Source: Candidatus Dormiibacterota bacterium (GTDB lineage: Bacteria; Chloroflexota; Dormibacteria; CF-121). From it: 64,000 nt of DNA. The notes beneath the pieces are model-generated. The model was not told the origin of the DNA and ran no database searches. It saw only the letters and a list, made by a program, of their open reading frames with translations. Both the position numbers and the translations under genes were made by a program. Positions 1 to 8,717 of the stretch are shown here, piece after piece. Where the stretch lies: NCBI GenBank assembly GCA_035544955.1, contig DASZZN010000044.1:23262-87261 (forward strand). The letters are read 5' to 3'. How positions within the stretch are numbered: the first letter of the stretch is position 1; the number at the start of each line of letters is the position of its first letter.

Positions 1-1
1 G

Positions 2-1219
2 CAGCTGATCCCCATCCCGGCACTGCTCAAGGAGGACCACCTCCGGTTGAAGCAGGCACGTGAGCTGCTGGCGCGCGTCGGCCTGCCGCCCGAGTCGTTC
101 GGCGACCGGCGGGCCGCCACCCTGTCGTACGGCGACCAGCGGCGGCTCGAAGTCGCGCGGGCGCTCGCGCTCAATCCGCATCTGCTGATCCTCGACGAGC
201 CCGCCGCCGGAATGAACCCGGCCGAGAAGGACCGAGTTCGCGCGCTGATCCAGCAGCTCAACCAGGATGGCTTGACGGTGCTGCTCATCGACCACGACAT
301 GAGGCTGGTGATGAGTGTCTGCCGCCACATCGCGGTTCTCAACTTTGGACGGAAGATCGCGGACGGTCCGCCCGCCACGGTTTCCCAGGACCCCACCGTG
401 ATCACGGCGTATCTCGGGAGCCAGGCCCAGAAGACTGCGGCGCACGTCCCCGGGTCCGAAGAGATGGACGTGGCGGCCACCTCGACGGCCGTCGCCGCCG
501 AGCCGGCCTCTCCCCTCCTCGATGTTCGCGACCTCCAGGTTTCGTATGGCGCGATCCAGGCGGTGCGTGGCGTCTCGTTCGGCGTCGGCAAGGGGGAGAT
601 CGTCGCCCTCATCGGAGCGAATGGAGCCGGGAAATCGACCATTCTCAATTCGCTGTCGGGCGTGCTGCGGCCGCATTCGGGCGTGGCGCGATTCGGCGAG
701 CTCGATCTCACGACGGCGCCGCCCGACCGGATCGTCCGGCAGGGGCTGGTCCAGGTACCGGAGGGGCGCGAGATCCTGGCGCGTTTGACGGTCCGCGAAA
801 ACCTCGAGCTCGGCGCGTGGGCGCGACGAGACGGCCGCTCGGCCCATCGCGAGATCGAGGGATTGATGGAGCAGTTCCCGATCCTGGGCCAGCGGCGGGA
901 TTTGCCGGCCGGGCAGCTCTCCGGAGGCGAGCAGCAGATCCTCGCGATCGCGCGCGGACTCCTGGCGCAACCCAAGCTCTTGCTGCTGGACGAACCATCG
1001 CTGGGGCTCGCCCCCCAGATGGTGGACACCGTCTTCGAGGTGATCCAGCGCATCCACAACGACGGCGTCACCATCCTGCTGGTCGAGCAGAACGCCTTAC
1101 GCGCGCTCGAGATCGCGGATCGGGCCTACGTCGTCGAGACCGGCCGCATCCTGCTTAGCGGAACCGGAGCGGCGCTTCGACGAAATCCCGAGGTCCAGAA
1201 GGCGTACCTTGGCGGTTGA
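2..1219 (+). CDS. Branched-chain amino acid ABC transporter, LivG-LivF fused ATPase (5' partial)
   Basis: Energises branched-chain amino acid (or related amide) import at the cytoplasmic membrane. The frame is open from base 2, so the start and the first Walker A lie upstream of the window. The first half shows a LivG-type ABC signature (LSYGDQRRLEVARAL) and Walker B (LLILDEPAAGMNP). After an Ala/Pro-rich linker of about 30 residues comes a complete LivF-type domain with Walker A (GANGAGKST), signature (LSGGEQQ), Walker B (LLLLDEPSLGL) and the H-loop region replaced by the usual LivF VEQN. In most bacteria livG and livF are separate genes; here no stop or start separates them. The permease and binding-protein genes would be expected upstream, outside the window. 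Confidence 0.93.
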   Translation, partial: QLIPIPALLKEDHLRLKQARELLARVGLPPESFGDRRAATLSYGDQRRLEVARALALNPHLLILDEPAAGMNPAEKDRVRALIQQLNQDGLTVLLIDHDMRLVMSVCRHIAVLNFGRKIADGPPATVSQDPTVITAYLGSQAQKTAAHVPGSEEMDVAATSTAVAAEPASPLLDVRDLQVSYGAIQAVRGVSFGVGKGEIVALIGANGAGKSTILNSLSGVLRPHSGVARFGELDLTTAPPDRIVRQGLVQVPEGREILARLTVRENLELGAWARRDGRSAHREIEGLMEQFPILGQRRDLPAGQLSGGEQQILAIARGLLAQPKLLLLDEPSLGLAPQMVDTVFEVIQRIHNDGVTILLVEQNALRALEIADRAYVVETGRILLSGTGAALRRNPEVQKAYLGG

Positions 1220-1229
1220 AGGCAAAACG

Positions 1230-1763
1230 ATGAACCGTGCGCTCCTCGAGCTGTATCGACACAAGACCTGGGCGACCCTGCGAGTGATCGAGTTTTGCCA
1301 GGGCCTCGTCGGCGACCACCTGGACGCCACCATCCCCGGCACCTATGGGACGGTTCGCGAAACACTGCGGCACCTGGTCGATTCAGAGGAGGGCTACCTC
1401 TCGATCGTGACCCGCCATCCGTTCCGTACCAAAGAGGCGGCCGCCGCCTTCACCCGACCCGACCAAATGCCTGATGGGCCGATTCCACTGGATGAGCTCG
1501 CAGAGCGCATCCGACGCATGGGTCCGCAATGGGAGACGCTAGCCCAAGACTCGGACGTGCCGGACCGCGAGGTCACCGCGACGAACGGCTGGCGTTTGCC
1601 GGCGGCGGTGCCGATGGCACAGGCGATCCACCACGGCGACGTTCACCGCGCCCATGTCCTCTCGATCCTTGGCGCGCGTGGGCTCGAGGTTCCAGAGCTG
1701 GACGTCTGGGAATACGATCGGTCGGTGGCCCCGTGGCAGGAGCTACCCGGCGCCTCGCCCTGA
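1230..1763 (+). CDS. DinB family protein
   Basis: DinB/YfiT-type four-helix protein; the family uses a three-His metal site, and many members are thiol- or mycothiol-dependent transferases, but the substrate cannot be read from sequence. A His in the LRHLVDSEEGYL stretch and the His cluster of IHHGDVHRAHVL fit the metal site. The ATG at 1230 is chosen because GAAGG lies a short way upstream; an in-frame TTG at 1209 would overlap the preceding ATPase by 11 bases. Length (177 residues) is normal. It probably shares the transcript of the upstream ATPase. Function beyond the fold is unknown. Confidence 0.82.
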   Translation: MNRALLELYRHKTWATLRVIEFCQGLVGDHLDATIPGTYGTVRETLRHLVDSEEGYLSIVTRHPFRTKEAAAAFTRPDQMPDGPIPLDELAERIRRMGPQWETLAQDSDVPDREVTATNGWRLPAAVPMAQAIHHGDVHRAHVLSILGARGLEVPELDVWEYDRSVAPWQELPGASP

Positions 1764-1764
1764 T

Positions 1765-3018
1765 CTAACTGGCTGCCGTTGTAATGATGCCGCTCGAAAT
1801 CTGTAGCACGCGGAGACGGCGGCCGGCGCCTTCGGCGATGTAAAGCTTGTCACCCGCGATGCCGATCCCGACCGGATCGAAGATGTCGGCCTTGGTTCCG
1901 GGCCTGCCATCACCACTGAATCCAACGGCGCCGGTCCCGGCAACTGTTGTGATGAGTCCATTTCGGTCGATGCGCCGAATCCGCTGGTTGTTCGAGTCGG
2001 CAACGTAGAGATTCCCGGCGGAGTCGAAGGCAAGGCCGGAGGGATTGTCGAGCTTGGCAGCGGCGGCCGGTCCGCCATCCCCGCCGAAGCCGCACATGCC
2101 AGTTCCAGCCACGACGGTCATGACTCGAGCTGGGCTGACACGGACGATCCGGCATCCGCCGATCAGGCTACCCATTGAAGGAACCGGCGCGCCGTCGGCC
2201 ACGTACAGGTTGCCGGCAGCGTCGAATGCCAGGTAACGCGGCAACCACGGCCGCACCGGCAGCGACCACGCCTCGAGACTAGTGACCGTCCCATCCGGGG
2301 TTATCCGGCGCACCCGAGCATTGTTCGAGTCCGCCACGTACAGAGCGCCACTGTGATCGAACGCCAGGCCGAGCGGGCCGAAGAACCCGGCGGCGGTCGC
2401 CGGACCGCCATCACCCGAGAAGTTGCCGTTTGGATCGGGCTGCGAGGGGCTTCGGCTGAGGCCGGTCGGACCGCTCCCGGCAATCGTGGCGATGGTTCCG
2501 CTGGAGTCAATCCGCCGGACCCGATCCCCCCAGAAGTCGGCCACGTAGAGGTTGCCGTGGCGGTCGAAGGCCATGCCCGCAGGCGCCTGAAGATCCGCCT
2601 TCGTCGCCCGGCCACCATCGCCGCCTTCCGCAAAAGTGCCGCTACCGGCCACGATCGCGACGCGCCCATTCGTCTGCAACCGGAAAACACGTAGGGCCGC
2701 GTAATCCGAGACGTACACGCTACCGTCGGCTCCGATCGCAATCCCTTCGGGTTTCATGAACGTATGCTGGGGCACGACGGTTGGGAGGATCTTCGGCGCA
2801 GCCGCGCGATGCTGAACCGCCCAGATCTGGACGAACCCGATGCTCGCGATCGTGACGAGCGCCAGGCCCAGCGCCAGAACGGCCTGCGGGCGCCGCCAGC
2901 GACCGGGATGCTGCTGCCAGGTGCGCGCCGCCCGGTCGAGAATGTGCCTTGCCTCACTCTCGGGCACCGCGTCTGCCCGCGCGTGAATGTAGTGGCGGAG
3001 TTCGTCGACGTTCTTCAT
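1765..3018 (-). CDS. Membrane-anchored NHL-repeat protein, probable anti-sigma partner
   Basis: 417 residues. A short charged N-terminal part (about 1-45) is followed by one membrane segment (about 46-68), then NHL-type beta-propeller blades (recurring GxxxxxxGNLYVADSxNxRVRRI and GDGGPA-type motifs) to the C terminus, presumably outside the cell. The start overlaps the stop of the ECF sigma gene by four bases (ATGA), so the two are translationally coupled. Cytoplasmic stub + single helix + outer sensor is the usual plan of membrane anti-sigma factors, and the gene position fits. The N-terminal stub is too short for me to recognise a ZAS or other named anti-sigma domain, so that role is inference; the propeller assignment is firm. 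Confidence 0.8.
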   Translation of the reverse strand: MKNVDELRHYIHARADAVPESEARHILDRAARTWQQHPGRWRRPQAVLALGLALVTIASIGFVQIWAVQHRAAAPKILPTVVPQHTFMKPEGIAIGADGSVYVSDYAALRVFRLQTNGRVAIVAGSGTFAEGGDGGRATKADLQAPAGMAFDRHGNLYVADFWGDRVRRIDSSGTIATIAGSGPTGLSRSPSQPDPNGNFSGDGGPATAAGFFGPLGLAFDHSGALYVADSNNARVRRITPDGTVTSLEAWSLPVRPWLPRYLAFDAAGNLYVADGAPVPSMGSLIGGCRIVRVSPARVMTVVAGTGMCGFGGDGGPAAAAKLDNPSGLAFDSAGNLYVADSNNQRIRRIDRNGLITTVAGTGAVGFSGDGRPGTKADIFDPVGIGIAGDKLYIAEGAGRRLRVLQISSGIITTAAS

Positions 3019-3545
3019 CGCGTCACCTGCTCGCTGGGCGCCGAATAGCCTGCTAGGGAGCCCTCAAGTCGCCGTAGCGCTTCATAGAGGCGGGTTTTCG
3101 CGGTGCCCTCTGGAATGTGAAGTTCGGTCGCGACTGCCTTAAGCGTCAGGTCTTCGAAGAAGTGCAGAAAGATGACGGCACGCAACTGCGGGGACAGCCT
3201 GGCGACCGCGCGCCCAACGTCCAGACTCTGCGTGGCATCGGGCTGAGGCTCCCGGCTCACGACGTGCTCCGTGAGCGTCAGCCAGCGAACCCATGGACGC
3301 CGTCGCCAGCGCAGGCACTCGCGAAGGACGATCCGGCGCAGCCATGGGCCGAATGCGGATTCCTCCCGCAAGCTTTCCCGACGTTGCCAGGCAATCACAA
3401 AGGCCTCCTGGACAGCATCTTCGGCGGCGCTGAGATCATGGAGGACAAAGTCCGCGTACTGGAGCATGGAGCGAGCGTATTTCCGCAATGACGCCTCAAA
3501 GGCTGTGGAATCATCCAGCTTCTTTCCCTGCTCTTCTTCCACCAT
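3015..3545 (-). CDS. ECF-type RNA polymerase sigma factor
   Basis: Sigma-70 family group 4 factor. Region 2 is visible in the YADFVLHDLSAAEDAVQEAFVIAWQRR stretch, region 4 in LSPQLRAVIFLHFFEDLTLKAVATELHIPEGTAKTRL with its helix-turn-helix. It would direct RNA polymerase to a small regulon in response to a signal, probably relayed by the coupled NHL membrane protein. The ATG at 3545 is preferred over the GTG at 3554: TAGGGT lies exactly 7 bases upstream of this ATG, as for other leaderless starts in the window. Length (176 residues) is typical. Confidence 0.9.
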   Translation of the reverse strand: MVEEEQGKKLDDSTAFEASLRKYARSMLQYADFVLHDLSAAEDAVQEAFVIAWQRRESLREESAFGPWLRRIVLRECLRWRRRPWVRWLTLTEHVVSREPQPDATQSLDVGRAVARLSPQLRAVIFLHFFEDLTLKAVATELHIPEGTAKTRLYEALRRLEGSLAGYSAPSEQVTR

Positions 3546-3558
3546 GGCGGTCACCCTA
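3546..3558 (-). promoter_or_regulatory. Leaderless-type -10 box (TAGGGT) of the ECF sigma gene
   Basis: TAGGGT followed by 7 bases and the ATG. This TAnnnT-N6-7-start arrangement recurs in the window and implies that the transcript begins at or next to the start codon. No obvious -35 element. Confidence 0.5.
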
Positions 3559-3593
3559 TTAGAGGGCTTGGCGGCCCGGAAAAGTTTGGGCGG

Positions 3594-4344
3594 CTACCGC
3601 AACAGGTTGGCCGTCGCTCGCGCTGATCCGGATCGAACCAGTGCGGGTCGCCCGCCCGCGCGTCTTCGTCGCCGTCAGCACGCAGCTAACCCGCGGATCG
3701 CTGGCGACCCACTTGAGGATGGCCTGGGGCCATGTGCGAACGCCAAAAGTCTTGATCACCTCAGGACTCGGCGGCCGCTCGAGCACGCCGTAGCGGGGGG
3801 ACTATGCGTAAGGACACCCAGACCCAGCTCGGCGGCGAGTGGGAGGACGCGGCGCTCCGCCTCGCGGCGACGCGGGTTGTATGGAACCTGGACCATGTCG
3901 AGGCGCCTGGTGCTCATCAGGTCGCAGAGATCGTCGAAGCCGCTCGGGTCGTAGTGGGTCGCCTCGGCTGCAACAACCTTCGCCTCCCCTTTCAGCTGCT
4001 CGAGCAAAACGGAGTTGCGCCGGCCAGTTGACGAGGTTGTGCACCTGGTAGATCTCGACCCGGCCGAACAGGCGCAGCGCGTGATTGGCCTGCTCCCGCC
4101 CCTCGGTCGGGCTGCTCGTCCAGATCTTGGTGGCGATGATCGCCCGATCCCGGCGACCCTTGAGGGCCGTCGCCAACGTCTGCTCCGCCCGACCGTACAT
4201 GGGCGACGAGTCGAAGAGGTTCATGTCGACCGAGAGCGCCTCGTCGACGATCGGGGCGCGGTCGTCATCGGTATCGAAGGTCTGCCAGGTGCCCATGCCA
4301 ATAACCGGCACCTGCAGCGAGGTAAGGCCGAGCTTACGTCGTTC
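3594..4344 (-). pseudogene. Aldo/keto reductase, frame broken several times
   Basis: Stitching three frames gives a recognisable NADPH-dependent aldo/keto reductase. The N terminus ([20 protein letters not shown]...) runs from about 4344, a middle part ([25 protein letters not shown]) is in a second frame, and the C-terminal part ([36 protein letters not shown]) is in a third, ending near a TAG at 3594-3596. Breaks fall at an AAAA run (4006-4009), a GGGGGG run (3795-3800) and at least once more near 3650-3670 and 3610. The 5' end overlaps the stop of the upstream S9 peptidase gene and no clear ATG is present, so it was probably coupled to it. Either a decaying gene or a patch of base-calling errors; the family assignment is secure. 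Confidence 0.8.
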
Positions 4345-6301
4345 CAGCGGGCTGCTTGAGATTCTCGATCGGCACCGGCTCGATCGGATCAGCTAGGGGG
4401 AAGCCGAAGACCTTCGAATAGAAGTAGAGCTCGGCCTCGAGCGAGCGCTTGATGTTCTTCGCGATGCGGAAACCGTGCTGCTCGCCCTCGAAGGGAATGT
4501 AGGCGACCGGCAACCCCTTCTTGCGCAGCGCCGCGACAATGAGCTCCGCCTGGTTGGGCGGCACGATCTTGTCCTCCAACCCCTGGAAGAGGATCACGGG
4601 CGCGGTGATCCGATCGACGGAGTGGATCGCCGACCGCTCGCGATAGATGTGTCGATCCTGCGGCCACCGACCCAGCAGGCTCTGGTCATACATCGACTCG
4701 AACTTGTGCGTGTCGCTGTGAAACACTTCCAGGTCGCTGATGCCGAAATGGCTCGCCCCGGCTTTGAAGAAATCTGTGGAGGTCAGGGCTCGCAGGACCG
4801 TGTAGCCGCCGGCGCTTCCGCCGGTGATCGTGACCCGGTTGGGGTCGACCAGGCCACGTTCGATCAGGTAACGGGCGCCATTGACGGAGTCGTTGACGTC
4901 GACCACGCCCCACTGGCCGTTGAGGCGTTGCCGGTATTCGCGGCCGAACCCGGTGCTGCCACCGTAGTTCACCACCAGATAGGCGAAGCCGCGGGTCGTC
5001 CAGAACTGGTCGCTGATGTCGAGCGCATTCGACACCGCGCTCGTCGGGCCGCCGTGGACGTAAACGATCAACGGCGGGAGCTCGCCGGCAGGTGCGTCGT
5101 ACTCCGGATTGACCGGCGGATAGAAAAAGGCGTGCGCGGTGACCCCGCCCTCGGTGGGAAATTCGATCGCCTTCGGCACGGAGATATAGGTTGGATCGAC
5201 GACGCGTTCGGCGGAACGGCGCAGCAGCTCCACGCTCCCGCTCTCGAGGTCGAGGGCGATGAGGGTCATCGGCTCGGTTGGTGACCCGGCGATGGTGAAC
5301 ACACGCCCGGAGCGTGCCTGAATGTACGGCGAGAATGCCGCAAAGGGCGTATGGATCGCATGGAGATGTCCACTCTGCGAGTCGATGGTGGCCAGGTGGG
5401 CAACGCCCTTGGATCGGACCTGGCAGACAATGCGACGCTCGGATTCGAACGCATAGGTCGACATGGCGAATACCCATTGCCCGGCACCGAGCTCGGCGGC
5501 CGTTTCTACCACCGGTTCGCCATTTGGTGTGCGCCAGCGGTACAGGTTCCACCAGCTGGTCCGGTCGGAAACGAAGAACAGCACACCGTCCGGCGACCAG
5601 GCGGGTTGGAAGATCGATTCGTGTTCACCTCCGGCGACTTTGCGAGGTGCGTGGAGCCCGTCCTCGCTCAACTCCGCGACCCAGAGTTCTGTTCCGTCCC
5701 ACGGCATGTTCGGGTGGTTCCAGGTCAGCCAGCTCAAGTGCGTACCCGAGGGGCTGACCCGCGGCGAAGCGTAGAAATCGTTGGCCTGGACGAGGGTTCG
5801 CGCCGGCGTCTTGCCTATCGGATCGAGACTGACGATGCTGTTGACCGCCGACGGCAAGTCGGTGGTGTGGTTCTCGCGAACCGCGATCAATCGTTGATGC
5901 CGGTGGTCGAAGACGAGATCGGCATGCCGGATGTCTTGCGCCGGCGTGATGGCGACGGGTGATTTCCCGGGATCCTGCCGGTAGAGACGCTGATCTTTGA
6001 AGTTCGAGAACCAGACGGTGCCCTCGCGCACCAGGTAGGCACCGCCGCCGTACTCGTGCGCGCGGGTGCGCACGTTGTACTCCGCCGGTGTGATGTCCGT
6101 GATGCTGCCGCCAGGGCGGCGCCGGACAACGACATTGCGGCCGGCCTCGGCGGGCCGCTGTTCGACCCAATAGATGTCATCGCCGTCGAGCTGGATCTGG
6201 CCGAGTCCAATGACCCCGGCGACGATCGCGTCGGCCGTGACAGGCGAGCGCCAGGAGCCATACGGGCCTGTTTGGCGTCGCGTCGACACGGGTCGGGCCA
6301 T
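4334..6301 (-). CDS. S9 family (prolyl oligopeptidase type) peptidase
   Basis: A beta-propeller of WD/PD40-like repeats fills the first two thirds (e.g. [16 protein letters not shown]), followed by an alpha/beta hydrolase domain. The nucleophile is Ser in [10 protein letters not shown], with the acid in GLEDKIVPP and His in GEQHGFR, as in acylaminoacyl peptidases. It should cleave short peptides in the cytoplasm; no signal peptide is seen. The ATG at 6301 starts the family-like N terminus ([24 protein letters not shown]); the longer frame to 6535 would run over the divergent DinB gene and shows no family similarity. Its stop overlaps the broken aldo/keto reductase. Confidence 0.9.
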   Translation of the reverse strand: MARPVSTRRQTGPYGSWRSPVTADAIVAGVIGLGQIQLDGDDIYWVEQRPAEAGRNVVVRRRPGGSITDITPAEYNVRTRAHEYGGGAYLVREGTVWFSNFKDQRLYRQDPGKSPVAITPAQDIRHADLVFDHRHQRLIAVRENHTTDLPSAVNSIVSLDPIGKTPARTLVQANDFYASPRVSPSGTHLSWLTWNHPNMPWDGTELWVAELSEDGLHAPRKVAGGEHESIFQPAWSPDGVLFFVSDRTSWWNLYRWRTPNGEPVVETAAELGAGQWVFAMSTYAFESERRIVCQVRSKGVAHLATIDSQSGHLHAIHTPFAAFSPYIQARSGRVFTIAGSPTEPMTLIALDLESGSVELLRRSAERVVDPTYISVPKAIEFPTEGGVTAHAFFYPPVNPEYDAPAGELPPLIVYVHGGPTSAVSNALDISDQFWTTRGFAYLVVNYGGSTGFGREYRQRLNGQWGVVDVNDSVNGARYLIERGLVDPNRVTITGGSAGGYTVLRALTSTDFFKAGASHFGISDLEVFHSDTHKFESMYDQSLLGRWPQDRHIYRERSAIHSVDRITAPVILFQGLEDKIVPPNQAELIVAALRKKGLPVAYIPFEGEQHGFRIAKNIKRSLEAELYFYSKVFGFPLADPIEPVPIENLKQPAGTT

Positions 6302-6325
6302 TCCCGACAAGGCTACCTGACCCCC

Positions 6326-6337
6326 TAGACTTGCCGA
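6326..6337 (+). promoter_or_regulatory. Leaderless-type -10 box (TAGACT)
   Basis: TAGACT at 6326-6331, then exactly six bases to the GTG of the DinB-like gene. It lies in the short divergent gap with the S9 peptidase. Confidence 0.5.
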
Positions 6338-6865
6338 GTGCGGATCGAGAGTCCGGCGTTTACGGAGCGCGAGATGTGGTCGTTCCTCGATGAGATCGTG
6401 GATTTCGAGCGGCGCCGGCTCGCCGATCGGCTGGAAGCTGACTCGGCCAGGCTGGCGGATCTCGTTCGGGACATTCCAACCAGTTCCGTCGGTGGGTCGG
6501 GTGCTGAGTGGACTGGCCACGACATCCTCGCCCACATCGTCGTCCTGTCGAAGTTCTACGGCGTGCTCACGTCGCAGATCGGCTCCGGCAAACTGGCGGA
6601 GCTGGAGTTGCTGCCCCAGGTCAAGCAGCGCGACGTCGCCAGCGAACAGCTGAGCTCGCTACCGCCCGACCAGTTACTCGCCTTCGCCCAGCGCGATCAC
6701 CAGCGGACCATCGCCTACCTCCGCTCGGCCGACGCCGAGGCGATGCGCCGACGGGCGGTCCTCTACGAGGGTTTTTCCATGAGCGCCGAGGAGATCGCCT
6801 CGATGCCGCTCTGCGCACACCTCGAACTCCATCTCGATCAGCTTGAACGGACGTTGCGCCCCTGA
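6338..6865 (+). CDS. DinB/maleylpyruvate isomerase-like protein
   Basis: 175-residue DinB-superfamily protein: the WTGHDILAHIVVLSKFYG stretch is the usual helix-2 motif with a metal-ligand His, and a second His group lies near the C terminus (CAHLELHLDQLE). The GTG at 6338 is supported by a TAnnnT box six bases upstream; an ATG at 6374 with GGAG six bases before it is the alternative. The stop overlaps the start of the next gene (CTGA), so the pair is coupled. Substrate unknown. Confidence 0.75.
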   Translation: MRIESPAFTEREMWSFLDEIVDFERRRLADRLEADSARLADLVRDIPTSSVGGSGAEWTGHDILAHIVVLSKFYGVLTSQIGSGKLAELELLPQVKQRDVASEQLSSLPPDQLLAFAQRDHQRTIAYLRSADAEAMRRRAVLYEGFSMSAEEIASMPLCAHLELHLDQLERTLRP

Positions 6866-7305
6866 CTCGCTACTACGAGGACTTCCAGGTCGGCGAGCTC
6901 ATCGACCTCGGCAGCATTCAGGTCAGCCAGGCGGACATCATCGGGTTCGCGCAGCAGTACGATCCGCAGCCGATGCACCTCGATCCCAACGCGGCGAGCT
7001 TCACGATCTACGGCGGGCTGATTGCCAGCGGCTGGCACACGGGCGCCCTCTTCATGGGCCTGCTGGTGCGGAACCTGATCGCGCAAACCAGCAGCTTTGG
7101 TTCGCCCGGAATGGAAGAGTTGAGCTGGCCGGCTCCGGTGCGGCCCGGCGATACCCTGACCGGACAGATCGAGGTGCTTGCGGCCCGTAAATCGAACAGC
7201 CGGCCGATGGGGATCGTTCGCTGGCGCGGCCACCTGCGCAACCAGAACGGCCAGCTGGTGATGACCGCCGTCGGCACCAACTTCTTCGGCCTGAAGCCGG
7301 CCTAG
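6862..7305 (+). CDS. MaoC-like (hotdog) dehydratase, CTG start
   Basis: Hotdog-fold protein of the MaoC/(R)-hydratase type, which acts on acyl-CoA-like thioesters. The family N terminus TRYYEDFQVGELIDLGSIQVSQADIIGFAQQYDPQPMHLDP is present, including the Asp and His of the active-site helix, and the SGWHTGALFMGLLVRN helix follows. The frame between its upstream in-frame stop (6844-6846) and the first ATG (6973) has no ATG, GTG or TTG. Starting at 6973 would delete the catalytic Asp segment. The CTG at 6862, overlapping the previous stop as CTGA, is therefore the likely start. Its stop shares CTAG with the convergent lipoprotein gene. Confidence 0.82.
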   Translation: MTRYYEDFQVGELIDLGSIQVSQADIIGFAQQYDPQPMHLDPNAASFTIYGGLIASGWHTGALFMGLLVRNLIAQTSSFGSPGMEELSWPAPVRPGDTLTGQIEVLAARKSNSRPMGIVRWRGHLRNQNGQLVMTAVGTNFFGLKPA

Positions 7306-8693
7306 CCGGCGATTCGCGAGAAGAAGACGTCCGTGGGGCCGTGCCGGCTCGATGGCGTCGCCTGGACGAAAGCCGCCGCGAAGCCGTCGGGTAGGCCAAC
7401 CAGCCCCATGTAGTCGCCGATGAAGCGGCCGTAGCGGACGGCGGGCGCGGAACGCAGATCGAACGGCCCGGCCGCTCGGCGTTCGGTCCAGTGGACGCCG
7501 CGATCGCGCGACGTGCTGAACCAGACCTCGGTGTCGAGCACCGGGCTGCCTTGCGTGAAATGGCGGAAGTCGTACCAGAGCAATCCGACCGTGGCATCGC
7601 CGGCCACCGCCAGCGTGGGTAGAAAGGCTTCGGCCTTCTCACGCACTACGCGCTGCGGTGCGCGCCAGTGAACCCCGGCGTCCTCGGAGCGAGCGACCTG
7701 GATCGTTGAGAAATCCGCGTGGTCTTCGAACCAGGCGACGTACACGGCATTGCCAGCCGACGTGGCGGTAATATCCTGGCCGCTGAAACGAAGCTGAGCA
7801 CCGCTGCCCGGATCGACGGCGTTCGTGTAGGTGAACGTCGCCGCATCAACCGGTGCCGACCAGGTCTTTCCCTGGTCGGTCGAGCGGATCAGCCGGATCT
7901 TGACCGGCAACGGCGGCGGATGCGGCGTGCCAGGCAGCGAGGGAGCTTCGGCGAAGACATCGAGCAGCACGCCACCGGCGGTCATCAGCAGCTGGTTCTG
8001 CTGGGCTTCGTCGTTGCCACTGTAGATCGCGGCCGGGGTCGACCAGGTGTGGCCCCCATCGCTGGTGCGCGAGAACATCACCTTGTCGACCGACGGCTCG
8101 ACGCCGCTTAAGACCCGGTAGTCGACCCACACCGCATACGCGGTTGCGGGACGCCGCGGATCGGCCAGGATCGCCTCTTTGTCAGGTTGGAGCGGCGGCG
8201 CGGTCCCGCTCTCGACGACAACGGGCGCCTCCCAACTGGCCCCATGATCGCGCGAGACACTCACCACGACGTCGCGAGTGGTACCGGTCGAGGTGGCCGG
8301 CTGGGAAGCTAGACCGGCGACATAGATGATGCCGTCCTGTCCGATCGACACCCAGGGGTCGCTCGTATGGGCGTAGCGGCCACCGGCGCAGCTGAGCAAA
8401 CCTGGGAGGGCCGATCGACTCCAGGTAGCGCCCCCGTCATGGCTGACGGCGACGATTGTGCCCACCGCATTCTCCAGCCAGCTCGCGACCAGCTGCCGTG
8501 GATCACCAGGATCGGCCGCGAGCGACGGCTCAGTCGGCGCCGGCGGCGACGGGCCGGTACAGCCGGCTGCCAGTGGGACCGCACCGCTGATCACGCTTGG
8601 CGGAGGCAAGCTTGGCTCGTTCGGCGGCGGGCTGCTGTCGCAACCGGTGAGTGCGAGCAGCACCCCCAGTGTGGCCGCCCGGCGGGCACGCAT
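7302..8693 (-). CDS. Secreted lipoprotein with BNR/Asp-box (sialidase-like) repeats
   Basis: The N terminus has a lipoprotein signal with lipobox LALTGC (Cys about residue 18), then a Pro/Ser-rich spacer. Five Asp-box motifs of the form S-x-D-x-G-x-x-W are visible (SHDGGATW, SRDHGASW, TSDGGHTW, STDQGKTW, SRDRGVHW), so a sialidase-fold beta-propeller is expected outside the membrane. The catalytic Arg triad and Tyr of true sialidases are not evident to me, so enzymatic activity should not be assumed. TAAGAT lies eight bases upstream of the ATG. 463 residues. Confidence 0.83.
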   Translation of the reverse strand: MRARRAATLGVLLALTGCDSSPPPNEPSLPPPSVISGAVPLAAGCTGPSPPAPTEPSLAADPGDPRQLVASWLENAVGTIVAVSHDGGATWSRSALPGLLSCAGGRYAHTSDPWVSIGQDGIIYVAGLASQPATSTGTTRDVVVSVSRDHGASWEAPVVVESGTAPPLQPDKEAILADPRRPATAYAVWVDYRVLSGVEPSVDKVMFSRTSDGGHTWSTPAAIYSGNDEAQQNQLLMTAGGVLLDVFAEAPSLPGTPHPPPLPVKIRLIRSTDQGKTWSAPVDAATFTYTNAVDPGSGAQLRFSGQDITATSAGNAVYVAWFEDHADFSTIQVARSEDAGVHWRAPQRVVREKAEAFLPTLAVAGDATVGLLWYDFRHFTQGSPVLDTEVWFSTSRDRGVHWTERRAAGPFDLRSAPAVRYGRFIGDYMGLVGLPDGFAAAFVQATPSSRHGPTDVFFSRIAG

Positions 8694-8717
8694 AGGCGTG
8701 CATCTTAAGTGACGAGC

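Noticed and set aside
6302..6535. Longer N terminus for the S9 peptidase gene
   Set aside because: The added 78 residues have no family similarity and would overlap the divergent DinB-like gene, which has a good promoter.
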